26,656 nt of DNA from Thermodesulfobacteriota bacterium (GTDB lineage Bacteria; Desulfobacterota; BSN033; UBA1163), in contig JASEIE010000001.1 of assembly GCA_030024065.1 (NCBI GenBank), positions 24,220 to 50,875 on the forward strand. Reading direction: 5' to 3'. The notes below the pieces were generated by a model that worked only from the letters and a program-made list of their open reading frames with translations, did no database searches and was not told the DNA's origin. Both the position numbers and the translations under genes were made by a program. Positions within the stretch are counted from its first letter, which is position 1; each line of letters starts with the position of its first letter. This document shows positions 16,578-23,875 of this stretch, piece after piece.

Positions 16578-18125
16578 TTATTCAATCGGCATATCAATTC
16601 CCTTTTCATCAGGTGATTTGGGGTCCCAGAGAAACAGGTAGATGGAAACATCTGACGGAAATCTAACCATATTCATGAAACTTCCGTCAAAATAACCCTT
16701 CAGAGGACAAGGCATTCTTTCCATAATGAATTTTGCATTTTCCTTATCTGCAACAATCCAGAGACGACTACCATCTTTCAGATATTCGAACCAGTGGGAT
16801 TTGGAGTAGATGATGGTAAATCGAATATTCCGATAAATTAAAGTCATTCTATGCTCAAGCTCTCCGTTTGAAACGATCCGTGCCGGAATGGTGTAATGCC
16901 GTCCCGCAGGGTAAATCTCAAAATAATGAAGCATCACTCCCATATAGGGTACATTCCCAACAATGACCTTGTCACCGTCTCGGAGTTGACTTTTCAAATA
17001 ATTCACCAGACCTCTGTAGTCTTGTTTCTCGGATCGATAATAGAGAGGGAGGATTACAAGGTTGGATGCGATAAAAAGGATTAAGAACAGGAGCTTCAAG
17101 CTTATAAATTTATTTAATTTATCAAACCTTGTTTCAATCTTATTAAGAGACAAAAAGATGGTTATTAAAAAAAGAGGGAGGAAACCAATAAAATATTTTG
17201 AGGTAACAAAATGAGTAATATTAAAATATTTGCAATATAAATAAAGCCCTCCGATAGGAAGAATGAAAATAGAGAGGAGCACGATAGCGTTTCTCCTATT
17301 TTTTGAAAAGAAGACAAAAACAATCAGTAGAATCATTGAAGTTACTATTAGGGGTGTTTGGGGCGCCCAATCATAAAAAACTCCGTATAGGATATTCCAA
17401 AGGGAGAGAGGTTCCTTGATATTCCAGAGATCCGCCACAGTTTGACCCTTGTAATGGGATGCTAAAAATGTAAGCCATGGGAGACAGAATAAAAGAATAA
17501 GGCCGTTTAAAATGAAGAAGGAGGAAAAAAAAGGGGGCTTTTTATCTTCATCTGTTCGATAAAACAAGAGAATCTGAGAAAGGGCAATAAACGGGATAGA
17601 ACTGTAGCTGGTATGAAATAGAATCGCGAAAGAAAGCGCAACAAAAAATAAATAGGCCTTCTTTTGGGTTTGAAGGTGTTTCATAAAAAAGAATACCCCG
17701 ACCATTCCAAAAAACATAAGGAATGTATAGGAACGGGCGTCTTGAGAGAGGCTGACATGATAAGTCATGAAGGCAAGGGAGAGTGCACATGGGATGGCTA
17801 TGCTTGAGGAGAATTGTCTTGCAAGGAGATAGATCATGGGGATAGATAGGATTCCAAAGATAAGGGGAATGATTCGAAGCTCTCGTTCGGGTTTTTCAAA
17901 AGGATAGAATAAATGGGTCATCATAAAGAAAAGAGGTGGGTGGAGGAAGGTCGGATTCTCACTGTAAAATTTAAGTTGCCCCTTAAAATCATCCCTCGAA
18001 TCATTAAAGGTATAGATTTCATCCATCCAGAGGGATTTCTGGTCAAAGGTATAAAATCTGAGGGCGAAGCCCATGAGAAGACAGAGAAGGAGGATAAAAA
18101 TTTCTTTTCGCTTTGAGTTACCCAT
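16578..18125 (-). CDS. PMT/ArnT-like membrane glycosyltransferase, paralogue 2 (PMT2)
   Basis: This is the most diverged of the six copies in DNA and protein, though still 515 residues with LWMDEIYTF, FLHPPLFF and the constant GIDMPIE end. The core differs at many sites that the others share: SQDARSY instead of SQDGRSY, HLQTQKKAYLFFVALSFA, and the loop ADLWNIKEPLSLWNI in place of MDPFHTESPGSFF. The C-terminal segment lacks Cys-Cys and has SKSHWFEYLKDGSRLW, the His-Trp class shared only with PMT1. It has escaped the homogenisation seen among the other five. An AGGACTGAG unit sits at Shine-Dalgarno distance from its ATG. Confidence 0.85.
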   Translation of the reverse strand: MGNSKRKEIFILLLCLLMGFALRFYTFDQKSLWMDEIYTFNDSRDDFKGQLKFYSENPTFLHPPLFFMMTHLFYPFEKPERELRIIPLIFGILSIPMIYLLARQFSSSIAIPCALSLAFMTYHVSLSQDARSYTFLMFFGMVGVFFFMKHLQTQKKAYLFFVALSFAILFHTSYSSIPFIALSQILLFYRTDEDKKPPFFSSFFILNGLILLFCLPWLTFLASHYKGQTVADLWNIKEPLSLWNILYGVFYDWAPQTPLIVTSMILLIVFVFFSKNRRNAIVLLSIFILPIGGLYLYCKYFNITHFVTSKYFIGFLPLFLITIFLSLNKIETRFDKLNKFISLKLLFLILFIASNLVILPLYYRSEKQDYRGLVNYLKSQLRDGDKVIVGNVPYMGVMLHYFEIYPAGRHYTIPARIVSNGELEHRMTLIYRNIRFTIIYSKSHWFEYLKDGSRLWIVADKENAKFIMERMPCPLKGYFDGSFMNMVRFPSDVSIYLFLWDPKSPDEKGIDMPIE

Positions 18126-18127
18126 AA

Positions 18128-18167
18128 CACTCAGTCCTCAGCCCTTCATCCTAAGCCCTCAGTCCTA
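18128..18167. repeat. CTCAGTCCT minisatellite between PMT1 and PMT2
   Basis: The 50-base gap is almost entirely CAGTCCT/CAGCCCT units. The unit nearest the PMT2 start provides AGGA nine bases before its ATG on the coding strand, so the repeat may double as the ribosome-binding site. Confidence 0.65.
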
Positions 18168-18175
18168 AATTCAAT

Positions 18176-19723
18176 TTATTCAATCGGCAAATCGATCCCT
18201 TTTCCATTTGGTGATTTAGGATCCCAGAGAAGAAGATACATTGAGACATCAGTTGGAAATCTATTTAAATTTAGAAAACTCCCATCGAAATATCCCTTCA
18301 AAACACAGTCGATTTCCGATTTCAATCTTTTCGTATTCATTTTATCTGCAACAATCCATAACCGGCTACCGTCTGAGAAGTATTGGAACCAATGGGATTC
18401 AGAGTAAAGGATAGTGAATTTAATATCTTGGGAAACCAAACCAATTCTATATTCAATCTCTTTTTCTGAAACCTTCACAGCCATCAACAGATGATGCCGA
18501 CCTTCTGGGTGAGCGCCAAAGTAATGTAAGATTGGTGGAATAAATGATGTACCCCCGACAACAATCTTATCCCCGTCTCTGAGGTGCCCTTTTAGGTAAG
18601 TGACCAGCCCTTTGAAGTCTTGCTTCTCGGAGCGGTAATAGAGAGGGAGAATCATAAGATTGGATGCAATAAAGAGGATGACAAAAAGGAGCCTCAACCT
18701 CAAGAATCTTCTTAATCTTTCAAATCTCACCTCCATGGCATCAAGAGATAGGAAGAGAGTGATGAAGAAGAGGGGAAGGAAGTTAATAAAATACCTGGAA
18801 GTGATGAAATGGGAGATGTCGAGTAATTTACAGAAGAGGTAGAGTCCTCCTATGGGAAGGGCAAAGACGGCCAAAAGAACGAGTCCATTCTTCCGAAATT
18901 TTGAGAAGATGGGGAAAAGAATGAGCAGGATGACTGAAACAATCGTGAGTGGGGAGTTAGGCACCCAATCATGAAGTACTCCATATAGGATATGAAAGAA
19001 GGAGCCAGTGCCTTCAGTGTGACGCGAATCCATCAAGGGTTGCCCTATATAATTGGCCACCACGAAGCTGATCCATGGGAGGCAGAAGAGCAGGATGAGG
19101 CCATTTAAGGTAAGGAAAGAGGAAAGAGTGAGTTTCTTAACCTCTTCACTTGGTCGGTAGAACCAGAGAATCTGGGATAGGGCAATAAATGGAATAGAGC
19201 TGTAACTCGTATGAAATAAAATAGCGAACAAAAGCGCAACAAGGATCAAATATCTATTTTTTGAGGTCTTAAGGTGTTTTAAAAAAAAGTAGAGACCGGC
19301 CATTCCGAGAAACATGAGCAGGGAGTAGGAACGCCCGTCTTGAGAGAGGCTGATGTGGTAGGCCATGAAGGTGAGGGAGAGGGCACAAGGGAGGGCGATA
19401 CCCAAAGAAAAAGATCTTGCAAGGAGGTAGATCATGGGGATGGAGAGGGTGCCAAAGATGAGAGGAATAATACGGAGGTCTCTTTCTGGTTTGGTGAATG
19501 GGTAAAATTGGTGGGTAAGGGTGAAAAAGAGGGGAGGATGAAGATAGAACGGATTCTCCTTATAGAATGTTAATTGTTCATTAAGCCCATACCTTGAGTC
19601 GTTAAAGGTATAAACTTCATCAACCCAGAGGGATTTTTGGTCGAAGGTGTAAAACCTCAGGGTAAAACCGGCAATGATGCAAATAATGAGAATGATAAAT
19701 TCTTTCTTTTTAGGGTATTTCAT
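18176..19723 (-). CDS. PMT/ArnT-like membrane glycosyltransferase, paralogue 1 (PMT1)
   Basis: This is the first glycosyltransferase of the array, starting nine bases after the stop of the upstream methyltransferase, so the two are almost certainly cotranscribed. The 515-residue protein has a distinct N terminus (MKYPKKKEFIILIICIIAGF) but the usual LWVDEVYTF acidic pair. Its membrane core resembles PMT3 and PMT4, with an 86-base identical DNA tract shared with PMT3. Its C-terminal motif is SESHWFQYFSDGSRLW, the class otherwise seen only in the diverged PMT2. It is therefore a mosaic. The end is GIDLPIE. The likely role is periplasmic transfer of a polyprenyl-linked sugar. Confidence 0.85.
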   Translation of the reverse strand: MKYPKKKEFIILIICIIAGFTLRFYTFDQKSLWVDEVYTFNDSRYGLNEQLTFYKENPFYLHPPLFFTLTHQFYPFTKPERDLRIIPLIFGTLSIPMIYLLARSFSLGIALPCALSLTFMAYHISLSQDGRSYSLLMFLGMAGLYFFLKHLKTSKNRYLILVALLFAILFHTSYSSIPFIALSQILWFYRPSEEVKKLTLSSFLTLNGLILLFCLPWISFVVANYIGQPLMDSRHTEGTGSFFHILYGVLHDWVPNSPLTIVSVILLILFPIFSKFRKNGLVLLAVFALPIGGLYLFCKLLDISHFITSRYFINFLPLFFITLFLSLDAMEVRFERLRRFLRLRLLFVILFIASNLMILPLYYRSEKQDFKGLVTYLKGHLRDGDKIVVGGTSFIPPILHYFGAHPEGRHHLLMAVKVSEKEIEYRIGLVSQDIKFTILYSESHWFQYFSDGSRLWIVADKMNTKRLKSEIDCVLKGYFDGSFLNLNRFPTDVSMYLLLWDPKSPNGKGIDLPIE

Positions 19724-19732
19724 TCTAAAAAC

Positions 19733-20461
19733 TTACCCCTTTTTTGCTATACAGAAAATAGAGACCCCAAAGGGGAATGAAATATTTTTTAATAGATAGG
19801 GCTCAACTGAAAATAATATTTTAAGAAAGAAATTGATTATGGGATGATTGATCTTATTTTCTGATTGAATCTTCAGTCCAAAAAGGCGGATCATTCGCCT
19901 CATAAGAAGGATTGGGAAAAAGAGGATAAGGTTAAAATAGGATGACTTCAATATAATAAATCCCTCTTGCTCTATTTTCCTTAGGAGTTCCTTCTTCGTA
20001 TATCGCTGCTTATGCATTCCGACAATATCTTGGGTCCCCCATAGGAACCGAAATGCGGGGACGGTCAAAATCACTTTTCCTCCTTCTTCCAAAGAACGAT
20101 AAATTTCTCTAAGGCCAATAGCATCTTTCTCTAAATGTTCCAGAATATCTGTGGCTATTAAAAGGCTTATTGCGTTCGATTTGACCGGTAGCATTAGCAA
20201 GTCACCATTGACGAGAGGAACACCGGAAACTTTTCGGGCTAAAGAAAGGCTGTAAATCTCTGAATCGATTCCTATCACTTTATAACCCATTGATTTGAGG
20301 AGAGTTAAATTAGAACCCACCCCACAACCCACATCGATGACCGGAGAATTCTTCCGAATATCTAAAGAAGAGATGAGGAATTTGAGTAACCTTCTTCTTC
20401 CGTCGAACCACCAATGAGACCTTTCAAGATCCCATTCAATGTCATAAGTTATTTTTTTCAT
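19733..20461 (-). CDS. Class I SAM-dependent methyltransferase (array operon, gene 2)
   Basis: The 242-residue protein starts with an ATGA overlap: its ATG shares four bases with the stop of the preceding gene, indicating translational coupling. The N terminus has a Glu-Arg-Ser-His-Trp-Trp motif (DLERSHWWFDGRRR) common in methyltransferases of surface-glycan loci. Motif I is VIDVGCGVGSN near 41-51, then GIDSE for SAM binding, ILEHL, and the EEGGKVILTVPA strand. The C-terminal third is hydrophobic and basic (NLILFFPILLMRRMIRLF), suggesting membrane association. The substrate is unknown; a lipid-linked sugar intermediate is plausible from context. Confidence 0.85.
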   Translation of the reverse strand: MKKITYDIEWDLERSHWWFDGRRRLLKFLISSLDIRKNSPVIDVGCGVGSNLTLLKSMGYKVIGIDSEIYSLSLARKVSGVPLVNGDLLMLPVKSNAISLLIATDILEHLEKDAIGLREIYRSLEEGGKVILTVPAFRFLWGTQDIVGMHKQRYTKKELLRKIEQEGFIILKSSYFNLILFFPILLMRRMIRLFGLKIQSENKINHPIINFFLKILFSVEPYLLKNISFPFGVSIFCIAKKG

Positions 20462-21168
20462 ACTATTTTTTCAAGGCGAACGACATATCTTAATGGGAGG
20501 CACGAGAAAGGGATCTTCTTCACCCGAGTCACTTTGAATAATTTATCGAAAAGAACGAACCATTCTTTTAGCTTGAACGTATGAAGATGCCATTCATCCT
20601 CCATCCTCTCTGGCATTTCTTGATAATCCCCCTTCTTTTGGAATAGCCATTTAAATATCCCCAGACGTATTAAAATACTCTTGATTCGATTGATCATTGA
20701 TTCATTTGGTATAGAAATGATAGCGGTCCCTTCTTTCTTTAGAATCCTCGCTATTTCGTTTAGAGCGGCAGAGGGATCTAAAAGATGTTCAAGGACTTCC
20801 GAGCAAATCACTTGCATAAATACCTGATCTTTACAGGGGAGAATTTCTGCATCGGCCTGAAATAACTGTACTTTTTGGTTCAGCTTTTCTTTGGCTTTCA
20901 AAAGGATGGAAGGTGAAATATCTGTTCCAAATAATTTCCCGGAAACAACTTTTTCAATGACATTTCCAGCTCCACAACCAATTTCAACGACAAAATCATC
21001 TTTGTGGATATCCATCATTTTAAAGATGGATCTGACTCTTTTGCTCTCAATGAAACGGATAAACGGATTATGATGGTGGTGGAAGGAATCAGGATCATAC
21101 TTCTTCACCATCTGCTCATTCCACTCTTTAAATTCTTCAGGTTTCATTCGACTGGAGGAATTTTTCAT
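20458..21168 (-). CDS. Class I SAM-dependent methyltransferase (array operon, gene 1)
   Basis: This is the probable first gene of the nine-gene minus-strand operon. The 236-residue protein has motif I VVEIGCGAGNV near 63-73, the GTDIS SAM-binding segment, the CSEVLEHLLDP region, and ILKKEGTAIISIPNE. A His-rich DSFHHHHNPF precedes the domain. It overlaps the next gene by four bases. Its start faces the divergent methyltransferase at 21295 across 126 bases. The minus strand of that gap has a TTGACG-like -35 (21215-21220) without a convincing -10. It is a different subfamily from its overlapping neighbour. Substrate not predictable. Confidence 0.82.
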   Translation of the reverse strand: MKNSSSRMKPEEFKEWNEQMVKKYDPDSFHHHHNPFIRFIESKRVRSIFKMMDIHKDDFVVEIGCGAGNVIEKVVSGKLFGTDISPSILLKAKEKLNQKVQLFQADAEILPCKDQVFMQVICSEVLEHLLDPSAALNEIARILKKEGTAIISIPNESMINRIKSILIRLGIFKWLFQKKGDYQEMPERMEDEWHLHTFKLKEWFVLFDKLFKVTRVKKIPFSCLPLRYVVRLEKIV

Positions 21169-21260
21169 TTCAGATTAATATTATGCAATCCTCATACCAT
21201 ATCAACAGGTTATTCGTCAATGCAGAAGCGATGAATTTCCTCGTTTTGAAAGCGAATCTC

Positions 21261-21269
21261 TGTTATAAT
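21261..21269 (+). promoter_or_regulatory. Extended -10 promoter element
   Basis: TGTTATAAT fits the extended -10 form TGnTATAAT with a perfect TATAAT at 21264-21269, 25 bases before the ATG of the methyltransferase. No good -35 is present, as is usual for extended -10 promoters. The leader would be short and contains an AAAGGGG ribosome-binding site. Confidence 0.55.
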
Positions 21270-21294
21270 TTCTTAAGCTTAAAGGGGATATCGC

Positions 21295-22089
21295 ATGAAC
21301 GCTGAAGACCAGACAATAAAGGATTTCGGAAAACAATGGCTACGATATTCGGATAACGAGGGGTATTACGGTTCTCTTGAATTGTTCTCAGATATTCTCT
21401 CCCCTTTTTTAAAGACAGAGGATCTTAAAAATTGTAAGGTCGCGGAAATTGGAAGCGGGGCGGGCAGGATTGTTAATATGTTACTTGAATCTGGCGTTCA
21501 GCATGTTGTCGCTGTGGAACCATCCGATGCATTTGCGGTTTTGGTTCGTAATATTCGAAATTCTGAAAGAGCGACCTGTCTTAAAATGACAGGAGATCAA
21601 TTACCCGCCTATGGTGATTTAGATTATATTTTTTCAATCGGAGTCTTACACCATATCCCCGATCCAAAACCAGTCGTTGAGGCGGCGTTTAGAGCATTAC
21701 GGCCAGGAGGACAATTTTTTGTATGGCTATATGGAATAGAAGGAAATGAGCTCTATCTTGCACTTATCCAACCACTGAGAGTCCTGACAAGACGATTGCC
21801 CCATCTGGCTCTTTCATCACTCGTTTGGCTTGTTTACTACCCCCTCAACCTTTATACTCGTCTTTGCCACAGGTTTCCATTACCCCTGAAAGAGTATCTT
21901 TTATCAATCCTTGAGAAGATGTCTCCCGAAAAGCAGAGACTCATCATTTACGATCAGCTTAATCCTGCCTATGCAAAATATTATACAAGACAGGAAGCCA
22001 TAAAATTGTTAGAAGACGGAAGATTTGTTAATGTCCGAGTCCACCACCGTCACGGATATAGCTGGACCGTAATCGGCACAAAACCCTAA
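21295..22089 (+). CDS. Class I SAM-dependent methyltransferase
   Basis: This 264-residue methyltransferase has motif I VAEIGSGAGRI near 49-59, AVEPSDA for SAM ribose contact, SIGVLHHIPDP, and RALRPGGQFFVWLYG. The C-terminal part, LALIQPLRVLTRRLP followed by SSLVWLVYYPLNLY, is hydrophobic and may contact the membrane. An ATG with AAAGGGG upstream supports the start. It is transcribed away from the array operon, with its own extended -10 element. The family is common in O-antigen and capsule loci. The substrate cannot be read. Confidence 0.82.
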   Translation: MNAEDQTIKDFGKQWLRYSDNEGYYGSLELFSDILSPFLKTEDLKNCKVAEIGSGAGRIVNMLLESGVQHVVAVEPSDAFAVLVRNIRNSERATCLKMTGDQLPAYGDLDYIFSIGVLHHIPDPKPVVEAAFRALRPGGQFFVWLYGIEGNELYLALIQPLRVLTRRLPHLALSSLVWLVYYPLNLYTRLCHRFPLPLKEYLLSILEKMSPEKQRLIIYDQLNPAYAKYYTRQEAIKLLEDGRFVNVRVHHRHGYSWTVIGTKP

Positions 22090-22781
22090 TGTAGAAAGGG
22101 GCTTCGTCCAACGGCAACGGTAAACCTGCCTGCCCCGCCCTCGGTCGGGACCGCCTGCCTGCCGGTAGGCAGGGATGCCCGTTTCGTTAAGGGGTTAGTT
22201 AATGGGTTAGGTCGTTTGTCCAAAAATATTTTGCCTTAACCCATCGACCTTAACCAAAACCAGCTTCCTCACCTTAACCCAATGACCATTTTCATCGGAG
22301 CAAGGGCTTACTCAGGATCAACACTGAGCCAAGCTCTGGCCTTTAGAACGAAGAATTGAAGGGTTGACTTTTGATATAGAAAGATTTAATAATTCTAAGT
22401 AGTTTTAATCATTTCGGGCAGTTCATTCTTCATCACAACAGTGAACCCCGTTTGAAAGGACGGGGCCTTAACCCCGCCCTTTCTATAAGGAATTGCCGCC
22501 AGCCCAGAGGGCCTTCTGGCCCGGAGGGAAGCTTTACCCCGTTAGAAATAATGCCCCGCTGCTCTGCAGCGGGGTTGTGGGTTACATTTCAGAATAATTC
22601 CGGCGGGGTTTAATGCCCCGCCTGCGTGGCCGGAGCCACTTCGGCGCGGCGAAGGCCCGCTGGAATTTCTAACGGGGTTTATTTATATCTTATGTCATCC
22701 CCTGACCCGTTGAAAATTGCTATGGGTCTCGCCATAAATGGCGGGGCTTTCTAACGGGGGGAAATTATACCGATTCCAGGT
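22090..22781. other. Gene-free, hairpin-rich repeat region
   Basis: About 690 bases without a supportable gene. From 22105 to 22290 there is a member of the dispersed repeat family (GGATGCCCGTTTCGTTAA, then GGTTAAGG-type words), interrupted by a CCTGCCTGCC/GGTAGGCAGG hairpin near 22150. From 22440 to 22760 there is a run of GC-rich hairpins and an inverted-repeat element (separate entry). The region 22300-22430 shows nothing I recognise. GC content jumps sharply relative to the flanking genes. Confidence 0.65.
22536..22678. repeat. GC-rich inverted-repeat element
   Basis: The ends ACCCCGTTAGAAAT (22536-22549) and ATTTCTAACGGGGT (22665-22678) are perfect 14-base complements. Inside are two strong hairpins: CCCCGCTGC/GCAGCGGGG (22554-22574, three-base loop) and GGCGGGG/CCCCGCC (22602-22622, seven-base loop). 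A third copy of the terminal motif, TTTCTAACGGGG, lies at 22748-22759 just before the next gene. It looks like a small non-autonomous element or a nested set of them. Confidence 0.65.
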
Positions 22782-23492
22782 TTGAAAAAGAGTATGGTAA
22801 CAATTGAAGATGCAAAGGAAGTTTCCAATGTCATTATAGAAGCTGTTAGACCTGTTTCGGTTTTTGTTTTTGGTTCTGTGGCTAAAGAAGGTGTTGGACA
22901 AGATCTGGACTTATTGGTAATTGTTGATGACAAAACAGGAATAACCAGTGATATCAATCTTACGCTTCATAAATGTCTGAAAAATTATTATAGAAGATTT
23001 GATATTGATCCATTCATTATTCCACTTTCCATCTTTAATAAATATCATAATAGAGGAAGTCCATTCTTAAGACTGATTCTCAAGGAAGGGAGGTCTTTAT
23101 ATATGAAAGAAGCTATAGAGGAATGGCTTAAACAGGCCCATGACGAGTTGAATATGGCTGAATACCTTTTAGGGGGTAGATTTTTTAGAGGTTCTTGTTT
23201 TCATTCCCAGCAGTCAATAGAAAAATCGATAAAAGCAAGGTTATTAAAAGAGGGGTGGGAACTGGAGAGAATACATAGCATTGAACGATTGGTAACAATC
23301 GGAGAAAAATACAATATCAAAATTGATCTTTCCGATGAAGAAGTAGTCCTGATAGATAATATTTACAGAGGGAGATACCCTGCAGAAACAGGGTTACTTC
23401 CGTTAGGAGAGCCATCCGAAGCAGAAGCTCAAAAAGCCTTTGCCATTGCAAAACGTATATTTAAAGAAGTAGAGGCAGCTCTGAAATCGTGA
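22782..23492 (+). CDS. Fused MNT nucleotidyltransferase-HEPN protein
   Basis: The 236-residue protein joins two domains that are usually separate genes. The N-terminal MNT domain has Gly31-Ser32 and Asp41-Leu-Asp43 (FVFGSVAKEGVGQDLDLLV), with eight rather than ten residues between the motifs, and an acidic RRFDIDP segment later. The HEPN part (about 110-236) has the helix WLKQAHDELNMAEYLL, the conserved CFHSQQSIEKSIKARLL and YRGRYPAE, typical of the PF05168-type HEPN family rather than DUF86. I do not see the Rx4HxY RNase motif. The listed start is TTG; ATG at 22794 is an alternative. An internal ATG at 23103 with GGGAGG upstream could yield HEPN alone. Confidence 0.8.
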   Translation: MKKSMVTIEDAKEVSNVIIEAVRPVSVFVFGSVAKEGVGQDLDLLVIVDDKTGITSDINLTLHKCLKNYYRRFDIDPFIIPLSIFNKYHNRGSPFLRLILKEGRSLYMKEAIEEWLKQAHDELNMAEYLLGGRFFRGSCFHSQQSIEKSIKARLLKEGWELERIHSIERLVTIGEKYNIKIDLSDEEVVLIDNIYRGRYPAETGLLPLGEPSEAEAQKAFAIAKRIFKEVEAALKS

Positions 23493-23875
23493 TCTTAATA
23501 ACTCTTTAACCCAAACCGGCTTCCTTATTAGGAATTCAAGAAGGCATGATGAAAAAAGCATATTAAATTCTCCTGTATTCCTGGCTTCCTTATAGCAAAT
23601 TTTGTCACCGAATGGACAAAAAGTGAGATTCTTTATGAAGTTTGAATTTTTTTAATAAATTTAAAAATGAGTGCAACGAGATTGTGGAATATAAAAGATA
23701 AACGATATCAACTAATTAGATAATAATTATAATTTTTTATTCAATTTTATAATTTGGCATAAATTATGCTGTTTAGATATCAAAATTTTAATAAGAAGGA
23801 GGTGAGTATTAAATAAGACGGGCTTCATTACCGTAACCCTTAAACAATAAACTATCATAAAAGGAGGATTTAATT
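23493..23875. other. AT-rich pilin leader region
   Basis: No gene is visible. 23500-23530 carries a piece of the dispersed AAACCGGCTTCC repeat. 23640-23760 is very AT-rich and precedes a sigma-54-type promoter (separate entry). In the leader a strong Shine-Dalgarno-like AGAAGGAGGTGAG (23794-23806) has no reading frame behind it. It is followed by a repeat-like ACGGGCTTCATTACCGTAACC segment (about 23818-23838), and then by AAGGAGG (23861-23867), which serves the pilin ATG at 23876. Confidence 0.6.
23755..23770 (+). promoter_or_regulatory. Sigma-54-type (RpoN) promoter of the pilin genes
   Basis: TGGCATAAATTATGCT has GG and GC elements at the exact -24/-12 spacing of TGGCAYR-N4-TTGCW, with one mismatch (A for the first T of TTGC). 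It would start transcription near 23781, leaving a leader of about 95 bases. RpoN control of major pilin genes is established in Pseudomonas, Myxococcus and Geobacter. An AT-rich stretch upstream could hold an activator site. Confidence 0.7.

Noticed and set aside
11603..18167. CRISPR array from the spaced CTCAGTCCT repeats
   Set aside because: The units are 7-9 bases, directly adjacent, and lie in gaps between genes 1.5 kb apart; there are no 20-40 base repeats with unique spacers and no cas genes.
22440..22760. CRISPR-like repeats from the reiterated CCCCG/CGGGG words
   Set aside because: The words form inverted, not direct, repeats at irregular spacing and fit hairpins and element termini better.
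22695..22957. Minus-strand frames upstream of and within the MNT-HEPN fusion
   Set aside because: They read antisense through the repeat region and the conserved MNT motif; their composition is Ser/Asn-rich without any domain.
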